DNA from: Tannerellaceae bacterium
GTDB lineage: Bacteria > Bacteroidota > Bacteroidia > Bacteroidales > Tannerellaceae
Assembly: GCA_021201865.1 (NCBI GenBank)
Contig: JAJQEE010000184.1
Location: 1-33,414, forward strand
DNA length: 33,414 bases
Reading direction: 5' to 3'
Shown: one piece after another, positions 1 to 7,491 of the stretch
How the letters are laid out: each line of letters starts with the position of its first letter
How positions within the stretch are numbered: the stretch's first letter is position 1
Made by a program: the position numbers and the translations under genes
The notes under the pieces: model-generated
The model's input: the letters and a program-made list of their open reading frames with translations, nothing else
Databases searched by the model: none
Told to the model about the DNA's origin: nothing

Positions 1-4
1 CGCT

Positions 5-41
5 CAGCCCTGGGCTGTTGCTGGTACCCTTGCAGGGTAGC
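5..41. repeat. Two adjacent short palindromes at the window edge
   Basis: Positions 5-17 form a perfect palindrome (CAGCCC-T-GGGCTG). Positions 25-39 form another (TACCCT-TGC-AGGGTA). No ORF spans them, and the neighbouring 42-79 is AT-rich without a recognisable gene. Back-to-back GC-rich hairpins in intergenic DNA resemble REP-like elements of Bacteroidales; that family assignment is inference. The left boundary may lie outside the window. Confidence 0.5.
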
Positions 42-79
42 ATGTCAACATATAAGATTTTTACAAGAGAATTTAACAG

Positions 80-273
80 CCCCGCCGCCTGCGCGGGGAA
101 CACTAAACAAAAATAAGGAAAACTATGGATCTGGTTGGATAATAAAGAAGATTTCTCCACCATTGACAACAATTGTTAGCAGAAACACAAAAAACTTTTA
201 ATCCATAAGATCCGGAAACTTGCATTTAATTAAAAAATAGAAACACCCCCCGTGTTCCCCGCGCAGGCGGGGA
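80..273. repeat. Inverted pair of CRISPR-repeat-like GC palindromes
   Basis: Positions 80-103 and 252-273 carry the same sequence in opposite orientation; an 18-nt core (CGCCTGCGCGGGGAACAC) is identical. Each copy can itself fold (CCCCGC...GCGGGG). Read on the plus strand, the right copy begins GTGTTCCCCGCGC and ends GCGGGGA, which resembles the 5' part of type I-E CRISPR repeats. A third, degenerate copy (about 16 of 22 matches) lies at 369-390. The 148 nt between the two good copies is AT-rich with no gene. Spacing and orientation do not fit an array. The rest of 1-401 holds nothing else I can name. Confidence 0.6.
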
Positions 274-401
274 CCGCATAGGAAGGGACGATTCTCATAC
301 TACTTTTGGTTTTTTATCCCTACCGGGATAGTTTTGTGGTAGTACTTTCTGTCGAAGGGGATTTTCAATCTCCGCCTGCGTGGAAAACTACAGGTTTTTA
401 T

Positions 402-1550
402 TCAGGAGCCGGAGTCTTTTTCTAACAACCGGACTATCTGTTCAACGGTGCGTTCGACGTTGCGGGAAGCAGTCTGCATCGCCTCAGCCATAGTCATCAC
501 ACCGGGTACTATCCCAAAGATCGCATCGAATGTATCATAAAGCGATTCGATATCCGTACCAATAAATCCGGCTATTGCGATGACCGGCTTGTTTTCTGCT
601 TTGGCGATCCGGGCCACACCATAGGGCGTTTTTCCAAAGAGGGTCTGGAAATCAATCCCTCCCTCGCCAGTCAGCACATAATCCGCTTGGCTGACCGCTT
701 CCCGTAAATGAGTATATTCAATGACTATATCCACCCCTCTTTTTAATTCAGCTTGTGTGAATGCTAACACCGCAGCTCCGAGGCCTCCCGCAGCACCTGC
801 CCCCGGAATGGAAGCGATGTCTTTTCCTGTATGTTGTTTGAGTAGGGATGCGTAATGATTCAGGGCAACATCCAGTATATTCACCATGGAAGGGGTAGCT
901 CCTTTTTGCGGACCGAATACATGGGAAGCTCCATTTTCCCCACATAGTGGGTTGGTTACATCACTGGCTATCTCAATCCGGATGTTTTTCAACCGTTTAT
1001 CCAGACCGGAAGTATCTATGTGATGTAACCGGGAAAGTGCTGCACCGCCGGATGGAAGTGCATGCCCCTCTTTGTCTGAAAAGCGGACACCGAGAGCCTG
1101 GGCAAATCCGGCTCCTCCGTCATTCGTGGCACTACCGCCAAGTCCAAGTACGATCTTTCTAATCCCCCGGTTCAGGCAGTCTTTAACCAATTGCCCCGTT
1201 CCGTAAGTGGTCGCTGTCAGAGGATTCTTTGTTTTTTCATCCACTAAATGAAGCCCACTGGCGGATGCCATTTCAATGACAGCCGTTTCTCCGTCACCCA
1301 GCAGTCCATACTGTGCTGTTACCGGATCACCTAACGGACCTGTGACCTGTAAGGTGATAAGTTGACCCTTTGTAGCGTCTACCAGCGATTGCACGGTTCC
1401 CTCTCCGCCATCCGCCATGGGAACCTGTATACACACAGCCTGTGGTAAAATCCGTTTAATACCATTTTCCATCGCCTGGCACACTTCTTTCGCTGTAAGA
1501 GAGCCTTTAAACGAGTCAGGAGCCAACACAAATACGGGGTTTTTCTTCAT
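402..1550 (-). CDS. Glycerate kinase (GlxK/GarK family)
   Basis: 382 aa, full length for the PF02595 glycerate kinase family, which phosphorylates D-glycerate to a phosphoglycerate in the cytoplasm and feeds it into lower glycolysis. Visible family motifs in order: an N-terminal APDSFKGSL, ADGGEGT, GLGGSATNDGGAG, ASDVTNPLCG, a glycine-rich GAGAAGGLG, and a C-terminal TGEGGIDFQTLFGKTP. Many relatives have an arginine (GEGRID) where this protein has a second glycine (GEGGID), a small departure worth noting. The ATG at 1550 begins MKKNPVFVLAPDSFKG, so the first motif sits immediately after it, supporting that start. It is divergent from nudC, with a 111-nt gap holding both promoters. No sugar-acid operon partner is adjacent, so the source of glycerate is unknown. 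Confidence 0.93.
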   Translation of the reverse strand: MKKNPVFVLAPDSFKGSLTAKEVCQAMENGIKRILPQAVCIQVPMADGGEGTVQSLVDATKGQLITLQVTGPLGDPVTAQYGLLGDGETAVIEMASASGLHLVDEKTKNPLTATTYGTGQLVKDCLNRGIRKIVLGLGGSATNDGGAGFAQALGVRFSDKEGHALPSGGAALSRLHHIDTSGLDKRLKNIRIEIASDVTNPLCGENGASHVFGPQKGATPSMVNILDVALNHYASLLKQHTGKDIASIPGAGAAGGLGAAVLAFTQAELKRGVDIVIEYTHLREAVSQADYVLTGEGGIDFQTLFGKTPYGVARIAKAENKPVIAIAGFIGTDIESLYDTFDAIFGIVPGVMTMAEAMQTASRNVERTVEQIVRLLEKDSGS

Positions 1551-1632
1551 CTCTTTTATCCTGTATGAATGAGTAAAGTTAATAAAGTATTACTTGTTTA
1601 CAATAAATTTCCCATAAGGCATACGAATATTG

Positions 1633-1640
1633 TATCTTTG
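1633..1640 (+). promoter_or_regulatory. Bacteroidetes -7 box for nudC
   Basis: TATCTTTG matches the TAnnTTTG consensus and lies 21 nt before the nudC ATG, predicting a very short leader. The nearest upstream TTG (1594-1596) is too far for a standard -33 element, so only the -7 box is supported. Confidence 0.55.
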
Positions 1641-1661
1641 CCCGCTGATAAATGAATAGAT

Positions 1662-2504
1662 ATGATACAGGATATAACCCCCCACTGTTTGAATAATGCC
1701 TATCAGAACGAATACCCGGGTGAAAGTAGTTATCTGCTTTGGTTCGAAGGTCGTTCCTGCCTGCTTTCCCATACAGAAGGAAAGATCTCTTTCCCCACTT
1801 TTCAGGATCTGAAAAAAGATAGGGAACGCATCTCCGGAGAAGCAATCTACTTGTTCTCCATAGACAATGAAAAGTATTTTCTGGTCCGTGAGGCGCCGGA
1901 AGTAGGAGAAGAGTTCGCATGGCAGGATATTCAACTTTTCCGGACTGCCTTACCCCAATACAGAGCGTATGCCGGGGTCACCGCTTTCAGTTTATTCAAC
2001 TGGTATGGCTCCCATCAGTTTTGCGGACGATGTGGTCAACGAATGAAACATAGTGATAAAGAGCGGATGGTTTACTGTGAACACTGCAAACAGGTGGAAT
2101 ATCCGAAAATCTCCCCGGCCGTGATCGTGGGAGTGACCAACGGAGAGAAACTCCTTATGTCCAAATACGCAAACCGGGACTACACGCGCTATTCCCTGTT
2201 GGCAGGCTTCGCTGAGATCGGAGAAACCATTGAAGAGACGATCCGGCGGGAAGTGATGGAAGAAGTGGGGTTAAAAGTAAAAAATCCCACCTATTACAAA
2301 AGCCAGCCCTGGGGGTTCTCAGATACCCTTTTACTGGGCTTCTTTGCAGAATTAGATGGAGACGACACCATCACCTTGGATGAAGAAGAGTTGGCTGTGG
2401 CCGAATGGTTCACCCGTGAAAACATCCCCGCCAATGATTCCAACATCAGCCTCACCAGCGAAATGATCGACTATTTCAGAAACAACGATATTCCTCCAGC
2501 TTGA
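1662..2504 (+). CDS. nudC: NAD+/NADH diphosphatase NudC (Nudix hydrolase)
   Basis: 280 aa. NudC hydrolyses NADH/NAD+ to NMN(H) and AMP and can remove NAD caps from RNA. Seen in the sequence: an N-terminal NudC-like domain (about residues 10-110); a zinc ribbon with C121, C124, C139 and C142; and a complete Nudix box at 182-204 (G182, E188, then REVMEEVGL with the catalytic glutamates). Downstream is the NudC subfamily signature SQPWGF at 214-219. Bacterial relatives usually have SQPWPF, so G replaces P here. The ATG follows a TATCTTTG box closely. It converges on the lipoprotein gene with a 21-nt gap and has no operon partner. Confidence 0.95.
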   Translation: MIQDITPHCLNNAYQNEYPGESSYLLWFEGRSCLLSHTEGKISFPTFQDLKKDRERISGEAIYLFSIDNEKYFLVREAPEVGEEFAWQDIQLFRTALPQYRAYAGVTAFSLFNWYGSHQFCGRCGQRMKHSDKERMVYCEHCKQVEYPKISPAVIVGVTNGEKLLMSKYANRDYTRYSLLAGFAEIGETIEETIRREVMEEVGLKVKNPTYYKSQPWGFSDTLLLGFFAELDGDDTITLDEEELAVAEWFTRENIPANDSNISLTSEMIDYFRNNDIPPA

Positions 2505-2525
2505 TACTTGCCGGGGGGGTAATCA

Positions 2526-3616
2526 TTACCTGTGGAAATTCCCTTCCTTATCTACTTTAAACGTAAGGATCTCTTTCAGATTTCCTTCCGGCAGGTAGAT
2601 TCGTTCCATATCAAAGACAAAGATGCCATTATATTCTCCGGCCAGCGTGACTTCACAGGCCGTTTTTCTTTCCGGATTGATTCCCAGCTGATCTAAGGTA
2701 ACCGTGAATCTGCTGCGTTCCTCACCCAACACATAAAAAGAGAGTACAGGAAGGTCAAACACCGGGAAGGAAAAGGAAAAATATTCAGTGGAAGAAACCG
2801 GAATGTTATGCGCAAAAGGAAAGTAGCCGGTATAAAGGGCGGTACTCTGGTCTGGTTTGACGACTACCTGCCGGTTATTAAGCAAGGCAAATAAAGTACT
2901 TCCGCCATACCATGGGAGCACATCCATGATATGAACTTCTGCCGTGTCAAAGAAATCCAGCGGATACGCTTTGTCTGCCAGGGAGAACATCCCATAAAAA
3001 CCCGTTTCCCCGGAATCTTTATAACGACTTGTTTTATAGTGCGTTTTTATGAATTTTCTGTCCCCTGCTTTGAACACAGTTCCATACAAAGAGCTTACCT
3101 CATGTTCCTCTACTCCTTCTTCCGTAGAAACCCGTAAGGTGCGTCTGAGGATGTCATCGCCTGCCCATTCCGCGACCGGTTCACGATCCTGTATATCAAA
3201 TTCACCAGCCCAGAATTTCTTATTTCTGATACCCACCAGCATGATATGGTCTTCATAATAAGAATAGGAGGCCATATTTACGGAACTGCCATAGTGCATT
3301 GCCTGAGTTAAAAGTTCACTTCCTTCCCATCTGGCAGTCTCCGTACGCGCCCGCAGAACCATGGAATTATCCTCAATATCAACAGCCATATCAGGAGAGA
3401 CCTGAATAGTCGTACGCTCCCAGAATTTCACCTCATCCAGCAACGGATGCCTTTCAAATCCACTGACATCCGCCGGACGGCAACCATACAACAACACTGG
3501 CATATCCGGCTCAAAACCAAATAATTCATAAGGATATCCGGGATCTGTATTGTCATTACAGCCAGAAAAAACAGGCCAGTAAGAAAAAAGAGAGAAAATG
3601 TCAGGATTTTTTTCAT
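2526..3616 (-). pseudogene. Lipoprotein, frameshifted in its signal peptide (paralogue of the 3737-4822 gene)
   Basis: Two overlapping frames make one gene. The ATG at 3616 gives MKKILTFSLFFLTGLFF, then runs into a wrong frame. The other frame encodes the mature protein to 2526. Restoring one T in the coding-strand T6 run (plus-strand A6, 3566-3571) gives LFFSGC, a lipobox with Cys20, followed by NDNTDPGYPYELFG and the rest of the protein. About 30-40% similar by eye to the upstream neighbour over its length (shared GFERHP, TIQV, YGSSV, GEF, EW, LPWYG and EYF motifs), so they are tandem paralogues. No enzymatic motif is recognised. Mature protein is probably an outer-membrane or periplasmic lipoprotein of unknown role. 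The break could be real, phase-variable or a sequencing error. Confidence 0.8.
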
Positions 3617-3659
3617 TTTGTTTGCTGATTAACTAAGTAAACATTTTACATAACTTATC

Positions 3660-3685
3660 CGGGACAGGAAAACCGATCCGTCCCG
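3660..3685 (-). other. Intergenic hairpin between paralogous lipoprotein genes
   Basis: CGGGAC (3660-3665) pairs with GTCCCG (3680-3685). On the coding strand it is followed by AT-rich sequence without a clean U-tract, so it is more likely an mRNA processing or attenuation hairpin than a strong terminator. The two lipoprotein genes are 120 nt apart, same strand. Confidence 0.3.
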
Positions 3686-3736
3686 CTGTTATATCTAACG
3701 TCATGAATAAAGAAATAGTATACAGAAAGGAAATGC

Positions 3737-4822
3737 TTACTCATGCAGCTTGCCTTCCCGGTCTATCCGGACCGTCAGGGTTTTCTTCTCCCCACTGTAA
3801 TGCGTGAGGTCGATCCTGAATGTAAACAGACCGTTGGTTTCACCCAGGTAAGTAACATCATAAAGCGGATTATCTTCAAACAGGGATTCATATTGATCTG
3901 AATAGGTATAAAAGATAGATTCCTCTTGGCCTAATTCAAACAATCCTGTTTCAAAATGACCATACGACCTCAGAGTGAAGGTCAGGTATTCCGTATAGGA
4001 AACCGGATATGTGTCATACGACGACGGATAATAACCGGAATAAACCTCTATCTCTTTCTCTGATTTCACTAAAGCCTGCTGGCCACTATGAAAGAGTAGT
4101 AAGGCGCTTTTCCCATACCAGGGTAAAATATTTAACACATAAGGATTCTCAATTCCCGGAAAATCCAGTACATGTATCTGATCGTCCAGCATCATAATCC
4201 CATAATAACCGGAAGACGGAGTCTCCTTATCTCCATAATAATAGGTATGAATAAATTGTTTGTCATGGACAGGAATCAAATGTCCATACAGGGATCTTAT
4301 ATAGTGATTTTCATATTCTCCGTAACCGACATGCACTTCCCGGCGACGATCTGTAATTTCCTTCCCTTTCCATTCCTGAACAAGGGAACGGCTGGTTTTA
4401 TCAAATTCTCCTAACCACAGATGACTGTTTTGAATACCTATAAGCAACTCCCGGTCTGTCTCAGCAGGAAGGCTAACCTGTCCCACAGAACTTCCATAGT
4501 CATTAATCTCCAGGAGGAGATCATCTGCCTTGCCGGCAGATTCTTCTTTTTTACTCTTTATCATGGCTGATTGATCCTCCAGAAGTAGAGAAGCATATTC
4601 ATCCACCTGAATCGTAACCGGTTCATGAAAAGAGAGATTCTCAACGGAAGGATGCCGCTCAAACCCTGTGGGATCCAGAAACTTATAATGGAAAAGTGCA
4701 GCCTGGGAATTAAAATCGGAAACTTTATATAAATCTTCCGTTTCCTCATATGCTCCATCAGAGCTACAGGAAATAAAACTGCCTATACAAATGCAAAGAA
4801 GGAAAGAAATCGTTTTTTTCAT
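3737..4822 (-). CDS. Putative lipoprotein, unknown function
   Basis: 361 aa with a type II signal peptide: MKKTISFLLCICIGSFISC, lipobox cysteine at residue 19, followed by serines and acidic residues. The mature part is rich in aromatic and beta-prone segments (repeated Y/F alternation, LYGHL, LPWYG, EYLTF, and a C-terminal DYTHYSGEK-type strand region), suggesting a beta-sandwich or propeller-like fold, but I recognise no named family. It is the intact member of a tandem pair with 2526-3616. A near-match -7 box (minus-strand TATCTTTA, about 4875-4882) lies upstream. Alternatives: a Bacteroidetes DUF lipoprotein; no substrate can be inferred. Confidence 0.8.
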   Translation of the reverse strand: MKKTISFLLCICIGSFISCSSDGAYEETEDLYKVSDFNSQAALFHYKFLDPTGFERHPSVENLSFHEPVTIQVDEYASLLLEDQSAMIKSKKEESAGKADDLLLEINDYGSSVGQVSLPAETDRELLIGIQNSHLWLGEFDKTSRSLVQEWKGKEITDRRREVHVGYGEYENHYIRSLYGHLIPVHDKQFIHTYYYGDKETPSSGYYGIMMLDDQIHVLDFPGIENPYVLNILPWYGKSALLLFHSGQQALVKSEKEIEVYSGYYPSSYDTYPVSYTEYLTFTLRSYGHFETGLFELGQEESIFYTYSDQYESLFEDNPLYDVTYLGETNGLFTFRIDLTHYSGEKKTLTVRIDREGKLHE

Positions 4823-4917
4823 TGGAATAAAATGTAATTAATATCCTGTGATAACAGAACTCACTCTCAGGGGTAAAGATAATGATAAAACAGCATACAA
4901 GGCAATTTTTTATTTTG

Positions 4918-4925
4918 TATATTTG
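4918..4925 (+). promoter_or_regulatory. -7 box upstream of the 318-aa gene
   Basis: TATATTTG matches TAnnTTTG and lies 53 nt before the ATG at 4979. No clear TTG lies at the -33 spacing. Confidence 0.45.
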
Positions 4926-4978
4926 TGAAATAGGGAATTTCTTTTCCTGTCAATTGGTTAACTTAACGCGCAGACTAT

Positions 4979-5935
4979 ATGAAAAAGAAAGGTGACTATT
5001 ATTATCTGATCCTTCCCCTCCATGCGATCCAACGTATTTATACACATCCGGAAACTGCCATGGACGATCTCTTTTGTCTGGGGGTCCATTATTTATCGCA
5101 AAGTATAAAGAGGAAACTGACACATTCATTGGAGCAGGTGCTTTATTGTTATTACAGAGAGTATGACCAGCTCACGGAAGGACTCAAAACCTGTCTGGAT
5201 TCCTTAGTGAAAAAAGGCTATACGGATATGGACAGGAAGGATCAGGTCTTTTTTGAAAATACATTCGATGTCAGTGAAATAGTCGCCGATCTCCAAACCT
5301 ATATCAAGTCAGAAAAAGATACCGGATTCGCAGCGATGGTTCAGGAGTTTGACCGGCTGCGTACGGTGAAGAAGATGTTGGGAGTCTCTTTTCCGGTCCC
5401 TGATATGATCCGGAAAATAAAAAAGCTGGAAGGCTATAGAAAAGAGGGAGATGCCCTGGTTCACGTGAAACCGGATATCCTGCTGGACTATATGCAGCAT
5501 CCTAAGACTAACTATGAAAAAGACCTGTTAGCCTGTTACCTGGGCATCCGTTCCATTCTGGGGAATAAGCAATATGTCTATACTACCAAAGATTTTATTG
5601 CCTGCCGGATGATTGGATTCAAATCTCCCGCCCAGGCAGAAAGAAGGATAAAGGATAAGAGACTTCAGCAAGTGTATGAAACCTATTCCAAACGCTACCA
5701 GATGGACAAAATATTAAATAGATTAGTCGATAAACGTTTTCTTGTCAAACTGGCGGTTCCTGCACACCGGTGTATCTATTTTTCCACGCGGCTCACTATA
5801 GAAGAGTTGGCGGAAGCAGCTTTTCAGGATATCAAGGCCAGGAGTGAAGCACGCCGGATCACTCAAAGGAAGAAACTGGAAGCTGCTCTGGCAGAGCGAC
5901 TTTACCAAAAATTAAAAGAGGAAGAAAATAAATAA
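4979..5935 (+). CDS. Hypothetical protein, 318 aa, helix-rich and basic
   Basis: I do not recognise this family. The ATG gives MKKKGDYYYLILPLHAIQRIY; a -7 box lies just upstream. The protein has no signal peptide or membrane segment. It is rich in lysine, arginine and predicted helix throughout, with a strongly charged C-terminus (about residues 285-318, ARSEARRITQRKKLEAA and a KLKEEENK end) that looks like a coiled coil or a nucleic-acid-binding tail. A central YLGIRSILGNKQYVYTTKDF segment followed by basic helices could be a winged-helix-like DNA-binding unit; this is a guess. The stop codon is followed immediately by 3.7 tandem 12-bp repeats. It sits upstream of a DUF4248/HU cluster, suggesting a chromosomal accessory module concerned with DNA. 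Confidence 0.7.
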   Translation: MKKKGDYYYLILPLHAIQRIYTHPETAMDDLFCLGVHYLSQSIKRKLTHSLEQVLYCYYREYDQLTEGLKTCLDSLVKKGYTDMDRKDQVFFENTFDVSEIVADLQTYIKSEKDTGFAAMVQEFDRLRTVKKMLGVSFPVPDMIRKIKKLEGYRKEGDALVHVKPDILLDYMQHPKTNYEKDLLACYLGIRSILGNKQYVYTTKDFIACRMIGFKSPAQAERRIKDKRLQQVYETYSKRYQMDKILNRLVDKRFLVKLAVPAHRCIYFSTRLTIEELAEAAFQDIKARSEARRITQRKKLEAALAERLYQKLKEEENK

Positions 5936-5979
5936 TACAGCCCAACGTACAGCCCAATGTGCAGCCCAACGTACAGCCT
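5936..5979 (+). repeat. 12-bp tandem repeat directly after a stop codon
   Basis: Three full units and a partial one, consensus TACAGCCCAACG (5936, 5948, 5960, 5972), begin at the base after the TAA of the 318-aa gene. Any frame through them gives a 4-residue repeat (YSPT in the gene's frame, QPNV in another). It could be a former C-terminal tail now beyond the stop, or non-coding repeats. The rest of 5980-6290 is AT-rich with TAAATAAC-type low complexity; no gene is supported there. Confidence 0.85.
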
Positions 5980-6293
5980 AAATATTTATATAATAGGCTT
6001 TAAATGAATAATTTGGTTCAATTTTACAGCAGCTATAAATACAGCGGCTTAAAATGACAGCACCGGTAGAAGCACCGTATGCAGCAGCGCATAGGGCGGC
6101 ATAAATAACTATATATACAATAACCCTACATAAATAACCAAAGAAATAAGAGAGAACATCGTAAAACCCGGTTTTCCAATACGCCTTCGCGCGCCTGGGT
6201 TTTTTATTTTTTAAGAATCCTGACACCCTGATTATCTGAAGGAAAGAGTCCCTGTGGAAGAATGTCCGGGTCCGCAGGAAAAGGCGTCCGCCT

Positions 6294-6367
6294 CCGCACG
6301 GATCGTGGTGGGAGTCCGCACGGAAAGGTACCGGTTTTCGTGCGGAGAGCCCTGACGATCCGTGCGG
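6294..6367. repeat. Nested GC-rich inverted repeats
   Basis: The outer arms 6294-6306 and 6355-6367 are perfect 13-nt complements (CCGCACGGATCGT). An inner pair, 6316-6326 and 6335-6345, is near-perfect (CCGCACGGAAA against TTTTCGTGCGG). The motif TCCGCACGG or a variant occurs several times between 6270 and 6375. The element can form a stem with a secondary hairpin at its tip. No gene covers it. It resembles other REP-like palindromes in the window in character, not in sequence. Confidence 0.65.
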
Positions 6368-6457
6368 GCGCGGACTAACAGCCGTGGGGAGACTTTCAGA
6401 TAGCCTTACGGGAGCAGGAAAATAATGGTGGGGAGAGCTAAAAGGTTCCATGGTTTT

Positions 6458-6722
6458 TTATGGGAAGGATATTCTTTTGCTCGCTTGCTTCTTTACGACC
6501 GGTTCCCCCAGATAGTAGATGAGTATACTTACCTGTTCAGGTGTCAGGACTTTGGTTCCTTTTTTTCCAGCCGCTTTGCAAAAGATCCTCTTTCAGGTCT
6601 TTCCGGACGGAAACCCATCTACTTAGTTTTCTGGTAGCGGAACGGGGATCAATCTCCGGGCTGTAAAGAATGGCTAACTCCTGCCATCCGTAACTTTTGA
6701 TTGTAAAATAAGTAGTATGCAT
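6458..6722 (-). pseudogene. DUF4248 family protein, frameshifted
   Basis: DUF4248 proteins are small (about 70-90 aa) Bacteroidetes proteins of unknown role that commonly sit next to HU-related genes. The ATG at 6722 gives MHTTYFTIKSYGWQELAILY and then a helical segment with SRWVS, ending early. Deleting one base in a coding-strand A7 run (plus T7, 6560-6566) joins WKK to GTKVLTPEQV, then ILIYYLGEP, the usual C-terminal signature of the family, and the frame runs on to a TAA at 6458-6460. Repaired length is 87 aa. It is divergent from the two HU-related genes. The family assignment is by recognition of the SYG-ELA-LY, W and TPEQV-LGEP pattern. Confidence 0.75.
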
Positions 6723-6751
6723 AAGAAAATATTATTTACTTGGTTATCAGT

Positions 6752-6759
6752 CAAAAATA
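6752..6759 (-). promoter_or_regulatory. -7 box for the DUF4248 gene
   Basis: The minus-strand TATTTTTG matches TAnnTTTG and lies about 30 nt before the ATG at 6722. No convincing -33 TTG is seen. Confidence 0.4.
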
Positions 6760-6931
6760 CAAATTTGTATCTGTTGGAAAAAGCTTTTATTCCACTCTTT
6801 TCCACCTGATTCCAAGCCTAAGAACTTCTTCTTTTTTTCTCCGTACAGCAGGGTTGGATAAGCTTGATGGGTGAATAGTGACAAAGAGCGACATAGGACG
6901 ACATTTGGATGGAAAAGGCTGCTGGCGGATG

Positions 6932-6939
6932 TATCTTTG
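6932..6939 (+). promoter_or_regulatory. -7 box for the HU-related gene pair
   Basis: TATCTTTG, a perfect TAnnTTTG match, lies 70 nt before the ATG at 7010. A TTTG at 6904-6907 is 24 nt upstream, slightly longer than the usual 19-21. It places the start of transcription after the alternative upstream in-frame start at 6878, supporting the 7010 start for the protein. Confidence 0.5.
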
Positions 6940-7009
6940 TGTAGGGTTGAACGGGAGCAATGGCGCCTTATTTCCCGTTCCCGGATGTGTAATAAAAAAT
7001 AATTTGGAT

Positions 7010-7444
7010 ATGGGACTGAAAGTTCATGTAGTAAAACGAAAAGTCCTGGCCGGGGAAGAAGCCGGACAGGATAAATATTATGGCCAGGTACGCCTGAAAG
7101 AGGTAATCCCCCTGACAAAGATCAGTAAGTGGATCTCTCAGGACACCTCCCTTACGCCAGCGGATGTGGAGATGGTGGTGAATGCACTGGCTGTTGTAGT
7201 GGCAGATAATCTGGATAATGGGAATTCAGTCAGTCTGGGTGAATTTGGGACGATGCGTTTGACGGCTGGTAGTAGCGGGGCAGACACACAAGAGGCTTTC
7301 CATTGTCGTATGATGCGTAGACCGCGGGTGGTTTTTACCCCGGGAAAGCTGTTTAAGAACGCGATGGAAGATGTGAAGTATGAATGGTTAGCAGTCCGGG
7401 TAATAGAAGAACCGGAGGAATGTAATGAGCCACATGCCATCTGA
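7010..7444 (+). CDS. HU-related DNA-binding protein, first copy
   Basis: 144 aa, matching the size of the Bacteroidetes HU-related histone-like family (TIGR01201 type), thought to bind and bend DNA. It starts MGLKVHVVKRKVLAGEEAGQ. An HU-like core follows: helices with LTPADVEMVVNAL, then SVSLGEFGTMRLTAG, the turn that begins the DNA-binding arm, and RVVFTPGKLFKNAM at the C-terminal strand/helix. An in-frame start 44 codons upstream (6878) would add a Cys/Gly-rich leader absent from the paralogue, and lies before the promoter, so I chose 7010. The second copy, of identical length, begins 47 nt downstream; both end PHAI. They probably form one transcript and may heterodimerise. Confidence 0.88.
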   Translation: MGLKVHVVKRKVLAGEEAGQDKYYGQVRLKEVIPLTKISKWISQDTSLTPADVEMVVNALAVVVADNLDNGNSVSLGEFGTMRLTAGSSGADTQEAFHCRMMRRPRVVFTPGKLFKNAMEDVKYEWLAVRVIEEPEECNEPHAI

Positions 7445-7491
7445 TTTTTCATCAGGAAAGCTTTTCATTTTTAATTTAAAATCAAAAGAGT

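Noticed and set aside
80-390. CRISPR array
   Set aside because: Only two good copies, in opposite orientation, with 148 nt between them and no regular spacers or cas genes.
1590-1934. Minus-strand ORFs antisense to nudC
   Set aside because: Shadow frames over a well-supported Nudix gene.
5978-6451. Minus-strand 157-aa ORF
   Set aside because: It runs over low-complexity and palindromic DNA, its translation is Pro/Arg/Ser-rich without a family, and it overlaps the intergenic repeats.
6878-7009. Longer N-terminus for the first HU-related gene
   Set aside because: The extension has no counterpart in the paralogue and lies before the likely -7 box at 6932-6939.
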